NCBI RefSeq assembly: GCF_010728325.1
Contig: NZ_AP022570.1
Span: 2,542,001 to 2,606,000 of the forward strand
DNA from: Mycolicibacterium poriferae
GTDB lineage: Bacteria > Actinomycetota > Actinomycetes > Mycobacteriales > Mycobacteriaceae
Direction: 5' to 3'
Length of the DNA: 64,000 bases
Shown: positions 52,592 through 61,373 of the stretch, in pieces
How positions within the stretch are numbered: the first letter of the stretch is position 1
Layout: every line of letters starts with the position of its first letter
Made by a program: the position numbers and the translations under genes
Notes under the pieces: model-generated
Database searches by the model: none
Seen by the model: the letters and a program-made list of their open reading frames with translations, nothing else
Told to the model about the DNA's origin: nothing

Positions 52592-52786
52592 TCAGCCTCG
52601 GCTGACCTTGCCGGCCTTGAGGCAGGAGGTGCAGACGTTGACACGCTGCTTGTTGCCGCCCGGGCGCGTCACGGCACGCACGGACTGGATGTTCGGATCC
52701 CACCGGCGGCTGGTCCGGCGATGGGAGTGTGACACCGACTTGCCGAAGCCGGGGCCCTTCCCGCAGATCTCGCACACGGCAGCCAT
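52592..52786 (-). CDS. rpmB: 50S ribosomal protein L28
   Basis: Ribosomal protein of 64 residues: [20 protein letters not shown] onward. It is the zinc-binding (C+) form, with C5/C8 and C52/C55 in CTSCLKAGK. Mycobacteria carry more than one L28 paralogue, and cysteine-free copies take over under zinc limitation. A GAGGAG ribosome site and a good promoter lie upstream, divergent from the DAK-domain gene. Confidence 0.95.
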   Translation of the reverse strand: MAAVCEICGKGPGFGKSVSHSHRRTSRRWDPNIQSVRAVTRPGGNKQRVNVCTSCLKAGKVSRG

Positions 52787-52866
52787 AAGTAGAACTCCTC
52801 GATATCAGTACGTGGGGTCTGGGTCTGGGGCCGCAGAGGACCGCGGCTCGACCCGACAACCCGACC

Positions 52867-52895
52867 AGAATACCGACCGGTGCAGTGATCACCAA
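52867..52895 (-). promoter_or_regulatory. Promoter of rpmB
   Basis: On the minus strand TTGGTG (52890-52895), a 17-nt spacer and TATTCT (52867-52872) precede rpmB by about 80 bp. The spacing and -10 fit a housekeeping promoter. Confidence 0.6.
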
Positions 52896-53029
52896 AAAAG
52901 CGGCCGCAGCCCCGGTATCCACAGCCGCTCAACGGCAGCACGCGGCGCTGTCTGCGGCACTGGCTAGGCTGTCGCCCACGGCGTCAGCGCGGGCTGGGTC
53001 GCGGGAGCCGCACGTGTCTGGAGGTGGCG

Positions 53030-54673
53030 ATGTCGGCTGGGCTGCTCGACGCGTCCGCCCTGCGGGCGTGGGCGCACAACGCGGTCGCCGACCTGATCAG
53101 CCACACCGATGAGATCAACCGGCTCAATGTCTTCCCCGTGGCCGACGCCGACACCGGCACCAACATGCTGTTCACGATGCGCGCCGCATGGGCGCAGGCC
53201 GACGCCCACTCCGGGGCCGACGACGCCGCCACGGTGGCGGCCCGGCTCGCCGACGGTGCGTTGCGCGGAGCCCGGGGCAACTCAGGGGTGATCCTGTCGC
53301 AGATCCTGCGCGGTCTGGCCGACGTGAGCGCCGAGGCGGCCGCGGACCGGGGCGGAGGACTGTCCGACATCGACGGGGCCCTGTTGGCGGCGGCGTTTCG
53401 GCACGCCGTCAGCCTTGCGGTGACCTCGATGGGCCAGCTCGTCGCTGGCACCATCGTGTCGGTGCTGCAGGAGGCTGCCTCCGCGGCCGAGGTTGCGGCG
53501 GGAACGGGCGCGGTGCTGGCCGAGGTGGTCGCCGAAGCGGGCCGGGCGGCGGCGGCCGCCCTGGAGCGAACTCCGACCCAACTCGAGGTGCTGGCGGCCG
53601 CGGGCGTGGTGGACGCCGGCGGTCGCGGGTTGCTCGTCCTCCTCGACGCGCTGAGCAGGACGTTGTCCGGTCATTCGCCTCCGCGCCCGGTCTATCTGCC
53701 CTCTCCGGCCGCGGCCGCTGTGGCACCGGCTACCCCGGCGTCACCGCAGTTCGAGGTCATGTACCTGCTCGCCGACTGTGACGCCGACGGTATCGAGAAG
53801 CTGCGGGTGCGGCTCGACGAGCTCGGTGACTCCGTCGCGATCGCGGCTTCCGGCCGCCAAGCCGGAACGCCCGGCCGCTATTCGGTGCATGTGCACGCCG
53901 ACGATGCCGGCGCGGCCGTCGAGGCGGCCCTCGAGGTCGGCACTCCCAGCCGTATCCAGATCACCGCGTTGAGCGGGGGTGGTGACCGGCATCCGTCAGG
54001 CAGCTGGACGCGCGAGCGCGCGGTGCTGGCGGTCGTCGACGGCGGCGGGGCCGAGAGCCTGTTCCGTACCGAGGGCGCGCAGACACTGAGAGTGGAGCCC
54101 GACGTCCCCATCAGCGCCCATCAGCTGCTCCACGCGCTGGTCAACACCGGCGCGGCGCAGGTGATGGTGCTGCCCAACGGCTACGTCGCGGCCGAGGAAC
54201 TGCTGGCGGGCTGGGCCGTCGCGGCCGACTGGGGAATCGACATGGCCCCGATACCCGCGGCGTCGATGGTGCAGGGCCTGGCGGCGCTGGCCGTGCACGA
54301 TCCCGAACGCCGATTGGTCGACGACGGGTTCACGATGGCCCGCGCCGCTGGCGGCGCGCGGCACGGATCGGTGCGGCTGGCCGCCGAGGAGGCGTTGACG
54401 TGGGCGGGCACGTGTCGGCCCGGCGATGGGCTGGGGATCGCCGGTGACGAGGTGGTCATCGTCGGCGACGGCCTCGTCGCTGCCGGGGCGGGTCTGATCG
54501 ACGTGCTGCTGGCCGCCGGCGGTGAGTTGGTGACCGTGCTCACCGGTCACGAGGTCGACGAGGACGTCGCCGCGGCGCTGACCGCGCATGTCCGTGAACA
54601 CCATCCGGGCACCGAGATGGTCACGTTCCACACCGGTCACTTCGGGGACGCACTGCTGATCGGGGTGGAGTGA
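53030..54673 (+). CDS. DAK2/DegV-like fusion protein, FakA-type fatty acid kinase
   Basis: 547 residues from the ATG at 53030, which has GGAGG five bases upstream (GTG 53024 is also in frame). The N-terminal DhaL/DAK2 nucleotide domain has NVFPVADADTGTNM (metal aspartates D39 and D41) and LRGARGNSGVILSQILRGLAD. A central FakA-type domain and a C-terminal DegV-like region follow. FakA homologues phosphorylate fatty acids bound to FakB proteins; this function is inferred for the mycobacterial Rv2974c type. Its stop overlaps the recG start, so the two are coupled. Confidence 0.85.
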   Translation: MSAGLLDASALRAWAHNAVADLISHTDEINRLNVFPVADADTGTNMLFTMRAAWAQADAHSGADDAATVAARLADGALRGARGNSGVILSQILRGLADVSAEAAADRGGGLSDIDGALLAAAFRHAVSLAVTSMGQLVAGTIVSVLQEAASAAEVAAGTGAVLAEVVAEAGRAAAAALERTPTQLEVLAAAGVVDAGGRGLLVLLDALSRTLSGHSPPRPVYLPSPAAAAVAPATPASPQFEVMYLLADCDADGIEKLRVRLDELGDSVAIAASGRQAGTPGRYSVHVHADDAGAAVEAALEVGTPSRIQITALSGGGDRHPSGSWTRERAVLAVVDGGGAESLFRTEGAQTLRVEPDVPISAHQLLHALVNTGAAQVMVLPNGYVAAEELLAGWAVAADWGIDMAPIPAASMVQGLAALAVHDPERRLVDDGFTMARAAGGARHGSVRLAAEEALTWAGTCRPGDGLGIAGDEVVIVGDGLVAAGAGLIDVLLAAGGELVTVLTGHEVDEDVAAALTAHVREHHPGTEMVTFHTGHFGDALLIGVE

Positions 54674-56961
54674 TGGCCACACTGGACGACCGCCTCGATT
54701 TCGTGCTCGGCAAGAAGGCCGCCGACCAACTCGACGAGTACTTCGGGATCCGGACGGTCGGCGAGCTGATCCGGTACTTCCCACGCAAGTACAGCGACGC
54801 GATGACGACCCGCGGTGAGGGGGAGGCCCTCGACCTCGCCGAGGGCGAGCACGTCACGTTCGTCGACACCATCACCAACGCCGAAACCAAATGGACCAAT
54901 CGGACTCCCAAGCGGGATTTCCTCGTCGTCACGCTGGGGCAGCGGCGCCCGAAGGTCACCGCCACGTTCTTCAACCCGCGGTATCTGAAGAAGACGCTCG
55001 TCGCCGGCGCCCGCGTCATGCTTTCGGGTGAGGTCGGCTACTACCGCGGCACGATGCAACTGACACACCCCGCGTTCATGGTGCTCTCAACCGCAGGCCG
55101 AAGGAACATCGGTACGAAGGCGTTGACGTCCGTGGCCACGGCGACGGGGGCTTCCGGAGACGACCTACTCGCCGAATTCGAGAAGGAGTTCTTCCCGATC
55201 TACCCGGCGAGCGCCAAGATGCAGACCTGGGAGATCTACGCCTGCGTGCGTCAAGCGCTCGACGTGTTGGACCCCATCCCGGAGTCATTGCCGAAAACCT
55301 ATGTGCGCGAGCACGGTTTGATGTCCGAGGACGAGGCGCTGCGAGCGATCCATGTCGCCGAGACCGAGGTTTCGCGTGACCGCGCCATCGAGCGGCTCAC
55401 CCACGATGAAGCGGTCGGGCTGCAGTGGGGTCTGGTGGTTCGGCGCAACAGTGAGCTCGGTGCGTCCGCGCCGCAGGCGCCTGTGCGGATGGACGGATTG
55501 GTGGCGGCCATGACGGGCCAGCTGCCGTTCGAGTTGACCGCGGGCCAGCACGAGGTTCTCGAGGTGATCTCCACCGAGCTCGCCGCGGCACGCCCGATGA
55601 ACCGGATGCTCCAAGGTGAGGTGGGTTCGGGAAAGACGATCGTGTCGGTGCTGGCGATGCTGCAGCTCGTCGACGCGGGTTACCAGTGTGCGCTGCTGGC
55701 GCCGACGGAAGTCCTTGCCGCCCAGCATGCCCTGTCGATCCGTACCATGCTCGGTGCGCTGGGGATGGCCGGTCAGCTCGGGGGAGCCGAGTGCGCGACC
55801 CGGGTGGCGTTGTTGACGGGATCGGTGACGGCGCAGCAGAAGCGTGAGGTGCGCGACGAGGTGGCCTCCGGGCAGGCGGGGATCGTGATCGGTACGCACG
55901 CGCTGCTGCAGGACACCGTCGAATTCCACCGCCTCGGCATGGTGGTGGTCGACGAGCAGCACCGTTTCGGTGTCGAGCAGCGGGATCGATTGCGCGCCAA
56001 GGCCCCCGAGGGCATCACCCCGCATCTGTTGGTGATGACCGCGACACCGATTCCCCGCACCGTGGCGCTCACCGTCTACGGCGACCTGGAGACCTCCACG
56101 CTGCGGGAGCTGCCGCGAGGCCGGCAACCGATCACCACCAACACGATCTTCGCCCAGCAGAAACCCGCCTGGCTGAGCCGGGCGTGGGAGCGGATCGCCG
56201 AGGAAGTCCGCGCCGGACGGCAGGCATACGTGGTTGCCTCCCGCATCGACGAGAACGACACTGCTGCCGACGACAAGCCCGCCAATGCGGACAAGGGCAC
56301 GAAGAGCACCAAGAAAGCCAAGAAAGACAAGAAAGACGACGATAAGGAACCGGGGCCACCACCGATCACCGTGGTCGACCTCTTCGCCGTGCTGCATCAG
56401 GGTCCGCTGGCCGGTCTCCGGTTGGGCCTGATGCACGGGCGACTGCCCAGCGACGAGAAGGACGCCGTGATGGCCGCGTTCCGGTCCGGCGAGATCGACG
56501 TGCTGGTGTGCACCACGGTCATCGAGGTCGGCGTCGACGTGCCGAACGCCACCGTCATGGTCGTGATGGACGCCGACCGGTTCGGGATCAGCCAGCTGCA
56601 TCAGTTGCGGGGCCGGATCGGGCGCGGCGAGCACCCCAGCTTGTGCCTGCTGGTAAGCAATTTGCCGGAGGGTTCGAAGGCGGGCAGGCGTCTGACGGCC
56701 GTGGCCGGAACCCAGGACGGATTCAAGCTCGCCGAACTCGACCTGCGGGAGCGCAGTGAGGGTGACGTGCTGGGCCTGAGTCAACACGGCCGTCCGATCA
56801 CGCTGCGATTCCTGTCGCTGTCCGAGCACCGCGACGTCATCGAGGATGCCCGGGACCTGTGTGAAGCGGTCTACGACTTCAACCCCGGTGACGCCGGGAT
56901 GGCGTTCCTGTCGGCGCCGTTCACCGATACCGACCGACTCGATTACCTGGACAAGTCTTGA
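54673..56961 (+). CDS. recG: ATP-dependent DNA helicase RecG
   Basis: Branch-migration helicase for stalled forks and Holliday junctions, about 762 residues. The N-terminal wedge/OB domain comes first. Helicase motif I is MLQGEVGSGKTIVS (K321), motif II is DEQHRFGVEQR, and motif VI is QLHQLRGRIGRGEHPSLC. An unusual lysine/aspartate-rich insert (about residues 530-565, with TKSTKKAKKDKKDDDKE) sits between VASRIDEND and VDLFAVLHQ in helicase domain 2. The start is ATG 54673 or GTG 54670. The next gene begins in its stop codon. Confidence 0.94.
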   Translation: MATLDDRLDFVLGKKAADQLDEYFGIRTVGELIRYFPRKYSDAMTTRGEGEALDLAEGEHVTFVDTITNAETKWTNRTPKRDFLVVTLGQRRPKVTATFFNPRYLKKTLVAGARVMLSGEVGYYRGTMQLTHPAFMVLSTAGRRNIGTKALTSVATATGASGDDLLAEFEKEFFPIYPASAKMQTWEIYACVRQALDVLDPIPESLPKTYVREHGLMSEDEALRAIHVAETEVSRDRAIERLTHDEAVGLQWGLVVRRNSELGASAPQAPVRMDGLVAAMTGQLPFELTAGQHEVLEVISTELAAARPMNRMLQGEVGSGKTIVSVLAMLQLVDAGYQCALLAPTEVLAAQHALSIRTMLGALGMAGQLGGAECATRVALLTGSVTAQQKREVRDEVASGQAGIVIGTHALLQDTVEFHRLGMVVVDEQHRFGVEQRDRLRAKAPEGITPHLLVMTATPIPRTVALTVYGDLETSTLRELPRGRQPITTNTIFAQQKPAWLSRAWERIAEEVRAGRQAYVVASRIDENDTAADDKPANADKGTKSTKKAKKDKKDDDKEPGPPPITVVDLFAVLHQGPLAGLRLGLMHGRLPSDEKDAVMAAFRSGEIDVLVCTTVIEVGVDVPNATVMVVMDADRFGISQLHQLRGRIGRGEHPSLCLLVSNLPEGSKAGRRLTAVAGTQDGFKLAELDLRERSEGDVLGLSQHGRPITLRFLSLSEHRDVIEDARDLCEAVYDFNPGDAGMAFLSAPFTDTDRLDYLDKS

Positions 56962-57665
56962 GCCGTAAGCAGATCCTGTGGCTGGCGGTTGCGGTGGCGC
57001 TGGCCGTGTTCGTCGCCGTCCAGGTCGTCGACGATTCCCGGCAGCCCTCGGAGTTGATCGCCCAAGCCGACGTCCCCACCGTCGCCCCCGGCGTCGACGT
57101 CCTCGCCGGTGTTGCCGAGATCCCCGAGCGGGTACGGGGATACGACTACCGGCGTGACGCGTTCGGAGAGGCGTGGACCGATGACACCACCGCCCCCGGG
57201 GGCTACAACGGGTGCGACACCCGCAACGACATCCTCGACCGTGACCTGATCGACAAGACGTACGTGGCGATTTCGCGCTGCCCGACGGCGGTGGCCACCG
57301 GGGTGCTGCGCGATCCCTACACCAACGCCACAGTCGCCTTCACCCGTGGCGAGCAGACCGGGGCCGAGGTACAGATCGATCATCTGGTGCCGCTGGCGCT
57401 GGCGTGGGACCTCGGGGCGCGCAACTGGACGGACGTGATGCGCGTGCGCTTCGCCAACGATCCGGCCAATTTGATCGCTGTCGCCGGTGATGCCAACCAG
57501 GACAAGGGCGACAAGCAGCCCGCGCTGTGGATGCCGCCCAACGAGGCATTCCACTGCCAGTACGCGATGCAGTTCATCGCGGTGTTGCGGGGCTACGACC
57601 TACCGGTGGACGCCGCGTCGGCGCCGGTTCTGCAGGAGGCTGCGCAGACCTGCCCGGCAGCCTGA
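56958..57665 (+). CDS. Secreted or membrane-anchored HNH-type protein (DUF1524, Rv2972c-like)
   Basis: 235 residues. One N-terminal hydrophobic segment (about 6-22) is a signal anchor or uncleaved signal. The C-terminal DUF1524 nuclease-like domain is clear: VQIDHLVPLALAWDLGA, then FANDPANLIAVAGDANQDKGDKQPALWMPP. These contain the DH, the N residues and the final metal-side K/P pattern of the His-Me finger fold. An extracellular nuclease is a reasonable reading but activity is unproven. The TTG at 56958 overlaps the recG stop (TTGA). Confidence 0.85.
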   Translation: MSRKQILWLAVAVALAVFVAVQVVDDSRQPSELIAQADVPTVAPGVDVLAGVAEIPERVRGYDYRRDAFGEAWTDDTTAPGGYNGCDTRNDILDRDLIDKTYVAISRCPTAVATGVLRDPYTNATVAFTRGEQTGAEVQIDHLVPLALAWDLGARNWTDVMRVRFANDPANLIAVAGDANQDKGDKQPALWMPPNEAFHCQYAMQFIAVLRGYDLPVDAASAPVLQEAAQTCPAA

Positions 57666-57730
57666 GGCCGTGAATACCGCCGGCATCTCAGCGATCCGGC
57701 ACCGCCGCGACAACGCGGGCGACCCATCCG

Positions 57731-58504
57731 TCATCGGCCCCCGATGAACTGCCAGGTGCCCGCGGCCACCGCGACCGCGATGGCCGCGGCCGCAATGACT
57801 GTGCCGTAGGCGATCAGGGCCGCTTCGCGCCAGCCGAATGACGACGGCCGCGCCCAGGTTCTGGTCGGGTGGGCGCCGAATCCGCGGGCCTCCATGGCGG
57901 TGGCCAGCTTGGAACCGCGGCGCAGCGCGAACACCAGCAGGGCGAACGCCTGACCGAACACGCGCCGAATGCGGTTGGTGTCGGCCACCCCGCGAGCCCG
58001 GCGGGCGTAGCCGAGATACTGCCAGTCCTGGCGCAGCAGGCCGACCATGCGCAGTCCGGCCAGCGCCCCGATCACGAAGCGGGCGGGTAGCTTCAGCACC
58101 TGCCCCAACCCGTCGGCGAGTTCGGTCGGCGTGACATCGACGAACAACAACACCGACGGCAGGGCGATGGCCAGCACCCGCAGGAACATCGCGCCCGCAA
58201 GCTCGATGGAGCCGTCGCTGACGTTGATCAACAGGAAGTGCCAGTGCACGGTGCCGCTCGGTTCCCCGTAGAGCAGGTTCGTCAGCGCGGTCAACGCGGC
58301 CGCGACGGTGACCACCGCGCCGCGGAACGCGACGGTGCGCAGGCGAATTCTGAGCGCGAGGAAAAGCGGAATCTCCAGTGCCAGCGCGGTAAGCGCCGAC
58401 ACCCAGTCGACGCTGAGCACCAGCGCCACGGCGATCACAGCTGCGGTCAGCAACGTGGCAACAGGGTTGAGGCCAGGGCGGGTCCGGGCATCCAGCGATG
58501 TCAC
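57731..58504 (-). CDS. ykoC: ECF transporter T component, YkoC-like
   Basis: Energy-coupling T component (EcfT/CbiQ family), 257 residues, five to six helices. The two cytosolic coupling motifs that grip the ATPases are GYARRARGVAD and ATAMEARGFG. It overlaps the upstream ATPase gene by four bases (GTGA), and together with the S component forms the YkoE-YkoD-YkoC layout for thiamine-precursor uptake. The stop is 65 bp from the convergent DUF1524 gene. Confidence 0.88.
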   Translation of the reverse strand: MTSLDARTRPGLNPVATLLTAAVIAVALVLSVDWVSALTALALEIPLFLALRIRLRTVAFRGAVVTVAAALTALTNLLYGEPSGTVHWHFLLINVSDGSIELAGAMFLRVLAIALPSVLLFVDVTPTELADGLGQVLKLPARFVIGALAGLRMVGLLRQDWQYLGYARRARGVADTNRIRRVFGQAFALLVFALRRGSKLATAMEARGFGAHPTRTWARPSSFGWREAALIAYGTVIAAAAIAVAVAAGTWQFIGGR

Positions 58505-59958
58505 TGCAGCTCGATCCGGTCGTCGGCAAGCAGGTCGACGAACTCGTCATCGTGGGTGGCGGCGACGACCGCGGTTCCACTGTCGGCGATCTCGGAGAGC
58601 AGCGCCACGAGTTCGACCCAGGTGCGTCGATCCTGGCCGAAGGTGGGCTCGTCGAGGACGATCAGCCCGGGCCGGGTGATCAGGACGGTGGCCACGGACA
58701 GGCGGCGTTTCTCGCCGCCTGAGAGGGTGTAGGGATTGCGATGCGCGAGGTGGCTCAGACGCAGCCGGTCGAGCAGCTCGTCGGCCCGTGCGGCGGTCTC
58801 GGTGCTGTTGTGGCGCAGAGCTTTTGGTCCGAGCAGGATCTCGTCGCGCACGCTGCCGGTGAGGAACTGGTGTTCGGGGTCCTGGAAGACGGTGGCGATT
58901 CGGGTGAGCAACTCCTTGGAGCGCCAGCCGATGGGTTCCACACGTCTGGGTGAGGGGGCGAACTGCGCCTGCGCGCAGAGCCGGCCGCCCTGGGGCGGTA
59001 ACAAGCCGCCCAGGGTCAGCGCCAGCGTCGATTTCCCGGTGCCGTTGCGCCCGGTCACGGCCGTCACCCGGCCCCGGCGGATCTGGAAGTCCAGACCCGC
59101 GCGAACCGGGGCGGTGGGGTAGCCGACGGAGAGGTCGGTGGCGCTCAGCAGCGGTTCGTCGGCCGCCGGACGGCGCCGGGAGATCCGCGGCGGGGGAGCT
59201 CCGGGCACCCAGATCCCGGACTGCAGCAGGTGTTCGCGCTGGCGGGCGATGGTCGGCTCCGGCGCGCCGTCGGCCACCACCTGACCGTTCGGGCCCAGGA
59301 CGACGACGCGGTCGACGACGGGCAGCCAGGTCTGGGTGCGGTGCTCCACCACGACCACGGTGGCGCCGCCGGCGTCGGCGGCCGCGGTCACCGCATCACG
59401 GACCTCGAGGACTCCTTCGGAGTCCAGATTCGCGGTGGGCTCGTCGAGCAGGATCAGGCCCGGATTCATCGCCAGCACCCCGGCGAGTGCCAGGCGCTGC
59501 TTCTGGCCACCCGACAGAGTGGAGGTGTCTTGCGATGCAGGAAGATTCAGACCGACGGAGCGAAGGGCGGTGTCGACGCGCGGCCAGATCGCTGCGCGTG
59601 GCACTCCGAAGTTCTCCATGCCGAAGGCCACGTCGTCGCCCACCCGCGACAGGATCACCTGCGAATCCGGGTCCTGCAGCACCATTCCGATGCGCCCGCG
59701 TCGATCGGCGGGACGAGATCCGTCGACGAGGAGGCGACCTGTCTCGTGTCCTTCGTCGGCGCCACCCAGCAGCCCGGCGAGGCCCAGCAGCAGGGTGGAC
59801 TTTCCCGAGCCGGACGGCCCCAAGACCTGTACGCGCTGGCCGGCCTCGATGTCGAGGTCGAGTTCGCTGACCGCCCAGCTGTTCTGCCCGGCGTGCTGCC
59901 AACCCCACTGCTGCGCCGTTACGCGGGCGCCGACGTGGGTGGACGCCGCGGAGGGCAT
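58501..59958 (-). CDS. ykoD: ECF transporter ATPase with two ABC domains, YkoD-like
   Basis: Fused double ATPase, 485 residues. The first ABC domain has Walker A GPSGSGKSTLLLG, signature LSGGQKQR and Walker B LILLDEPTA. The second has GRNGTGKSTLALT, signature LSGGEKRR and LIVLDEPTF. This double architecture and length match YkoD of the Bacillus hydroxymethylpyrimidine/thiamine transporter. The ATG at 59958 overlaps the S-component stop; a much longer upstream reading is an artefact of the overlapping gene. Confidence 0.92.
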   Translation of the reverse strand: MPSAASTHVGARVTAQQWGWQHAGQNSWAVSELDLDIEAGQRVQVLGPSGSGKSTLLLGLAGLLGGADEGHETGRLLVDGSRPADRRGRIGMVLQDPDSQVILSRVGDDVAFGMENFGVPRAAIWPRVDTALRSVGLNLPASQDTSTLSGGQKQRLALAGVLAMNPGLILLDEPTANLDSEGVLEVRDAVTAAADAGGATVVVVEHRTQTWLPVVDRVVVLGPNGQVVADGAPEPTIARQREHLLQSGIWVPGAPPPRISRRRPAADEPLLSATDLSVGYPTAPVRAGLDFQIRRGRVTAVTGRNGTGKSTLALTLGGLLPPQGGRLCAQAQFAPSPRRVEPIGWRSKELLTRIATVFQDPEHQFLTGSVRDEILLGPKALRHNSTETAARADELLDRLRLSHLAHRNPYTLSGGEKRRLSVATVLITRPGLIVLDEPTFGQDRRTWVELVALLSEIADSGTAVVAATHDDEFVDLLADDRIELQ

Positions 59959-60659
59959 CAGGTGGCGGAACGCGCGAACGCCCGCCCGGACTCGAAGCGG
60001 CTCAGGGCGCCGGTCCGGGCCAGGCCTCTGACGACGAACCAGGACAGGAGTCCGGCGATGACGGCGCCGGAGATCACCGCTGATGCCGTGTAGATGACCG
60101 CGAACGCGGTGGCGGCCCCCGGGTACCAGAGGATCAGGTCGTTGACGGCCAACGCGACCCCGGCCAGCGCGCCGGCGAGGATCGCGACGGGCAGGTTCCA
60201 CCGCCGGTACAGGAACACGGCGAACACGAGCTCGGCGCCCAGACCCTGCACCAGCCCCGATTCGATGGTCAGCACGCCCCATTGGTTACCGACCAGCGCC
60301 GACACGGTGGCCGCGACGACTTCGCCGTACAGTGCCGCGCCGGGCTTGCGGATGACCAGTGCCGTGAGCACACCGGCGAACAGCCACCCGCCACCGGCGA
60401 GCGCCTGCAGGCCGGGCAGCAGTGCGTTCAGCGGCGCGGTGATCGGGCTGTGCGCGACGTTCCAGATGACGAACACCAGTCCCGCCGCGACGGCGAGCAC
60501 GCTGGCGACCACGATGTCGACCACCCGCCAGCGCAACGACCCGGTCCGGAAGGACGACCCGGCGCCGTGAAACGACTCGGTGCCCTGGAACGACTCTGTG
60601 CCATGAAACGACTCTGTGCCATGAAACGATCCGGTGCCATCAGGGTGGGGCTGACCCAT
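59958..60659 (-). CDS. ykoE: ECF transporter S component, YkoE-like, thiamine precursor
   Basis: Substrate-binding membrane component, 233 residues from the ATG at 60659 (GTG 60662 lies directly before). After an unusual repetitive N-terminal lead (GTESFHGTESFQG, from four 18-bp repeats), the YkoE fold starts at RWRVVDIVVASVLAVAAGLVF with five to six helices. The TPP riboswitch immediately upstream makes thiamine or its hydroxymethylpyrimidine moiety the likely cargo. The ribosome site is part of the riboswitch. It overlaps the ATPase gene by three bases (ATGA). Confidence 0.88.
   Translation of the reverse strand: MGQPHPDGTGSFHGTESFHGTESFQGTESFHGAGSSFRTGSLRWRVVDIVVASVLAVAAGLVFVIWNVAHSPITAPLNALLPGLQALAGGGWLFAGVLTALVIRKPGAALYGEVVAATVSALVGNQWGVLTIESGLVQGLGAELVFAVFLYRRWNLPVAILAGALAGVALAVNDLILWYPGAATAFAVIYTASAVISGAVIAGLLSWFVVRGLARTGALSRFESGRAFARSAT
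60564..60635 (-). repeat. Four 18-bp tandem repeats in the ykoE N-terminus
   Basis: Units 60564-60581, 60582-60599, 60600-60617 and 60618-60635 are near-identical (GCCATGAAACGACTCTGT type on the plus strand) and encode a hexapeptide like S-F-H-G-T-E four times, just after the start codon. Confidence 0.9.
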
Positions 60660-60662
60660 CAC

Positions 60663-60752
60663 ATCTCCCTACGCCGGCATTACCCGGTCAGGTTCGTACG
60701 GTCGACGGCCGTCAGCCGTCCTCTCAGCGCACTCGGTGTGCACTCCCGTGTG
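60663..60752 (-). promoter_or_regulatory. TPP riboswitch (THI element)
   Basis: On the minus strand the sequence carries CACGGGAGTGC, then GCTGAGAGGACGG, a variable stem, GAACCTGACCGGGTAATGCC and GGCGTAGGGAG. These are the CUGAGA and ACCUGA...UAAUGCC...AGGGA landmarks of the TPP aptamer in order. The GGGAG that serves as ribosome site for ykoE (start 60659) is the last aptamer segment, so TPP binding should block translation directly. Confidence 0.95.
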
Positions 60753-60804
60753 GAACCTCCCAAGCTACTGCAGAGCGCGAAGATGGCGCCACGCCGGGCA
60801 TCGG

Positions 60805-61362
60805 TCACCGCCGGTGAAAGCTCCAGGACCACCCGGCGCCGGTCTCGACCGCGGTGACGTCGGCGGCCGCCTGGGGCGCGAACTCGCTGATGAACTGCTC
60901 CTCCTGAGCTGCCCAGCGGTCCCAGTGCGGGCGATAGGTGTCGCCGTCGCGGTGCAGGGCGCGACGGCGGCGCACCTCGTCGGCGGCGGTCACCCAGATG
61001 CCGAGATCGGCCAGCGCGCGATGCGCGGCGGACAGCGCGCCGACCCCCTCCACGATGAGCCGGGTGCCGGGCTGGACCGTGTGCCACGGCCCGGGGGCGT
61101 CGGTGCCCCAGTCCCACTGGCGCCATCGTCCCGGGTGACCTTTTGCGCGGGGTGCGAGCAGCTGGGTGCCGACGTGCTCGACCGCCCACGCCAGCCCGTC
61201 CCAGCCCGGGTAGATGTCGTCGAGACGGACCACCGAACTGGCCGACCACCGCCGCTGCAGGTGGTCGGCCAGCGTGGACTTGCCCGCCCCCGACCGCCCG
61301 TCGATCAGCACGGTCGTCGCGTCGGCGGCGACGAGGCTGACGACCAGATCGTCCGGGGTCAC
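60805..61362 (-). CDS. Small P-loop nucleoside/uridine kinase-like protein
   Basis: A 185-residue P-loop protein. Walker A is IDGRSGAGKST near residue 21; other parts are VVRLDDIYPGWDGLAWAVEH and LIVEGVGALSAAH, as in uridine kinase/phosphoribulokinase-like enzymes. The GTG at 61362 gives VTPDDLVVSLV. It lies directly upstream of the TPP riboswitch and 11 bp downstream of the MBL-rhodanese gene, all on the minus strand. A link to thiamine salvage is possible but only by position. Confidence 0.75.
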   Translation of the reverse strand: MTPDDLVVSLVAADATTVLIDGRSGAGKSTLADHLQRRWSASSVVRLDDIYPGWDGLAWAVEHVGTQLLAPRAKGHPGRWRQWDWGTDAPGPWHTVQPGTRLIVEGVGALSAAHRALADLGIWVTAADEVRRRRALHRDGDTYRPHWDRWAAQEEQFISEFAPQAAADVTAVETGAGWSWSFHRR

Positions 61363-61373
61363 GTCTGCGAACC

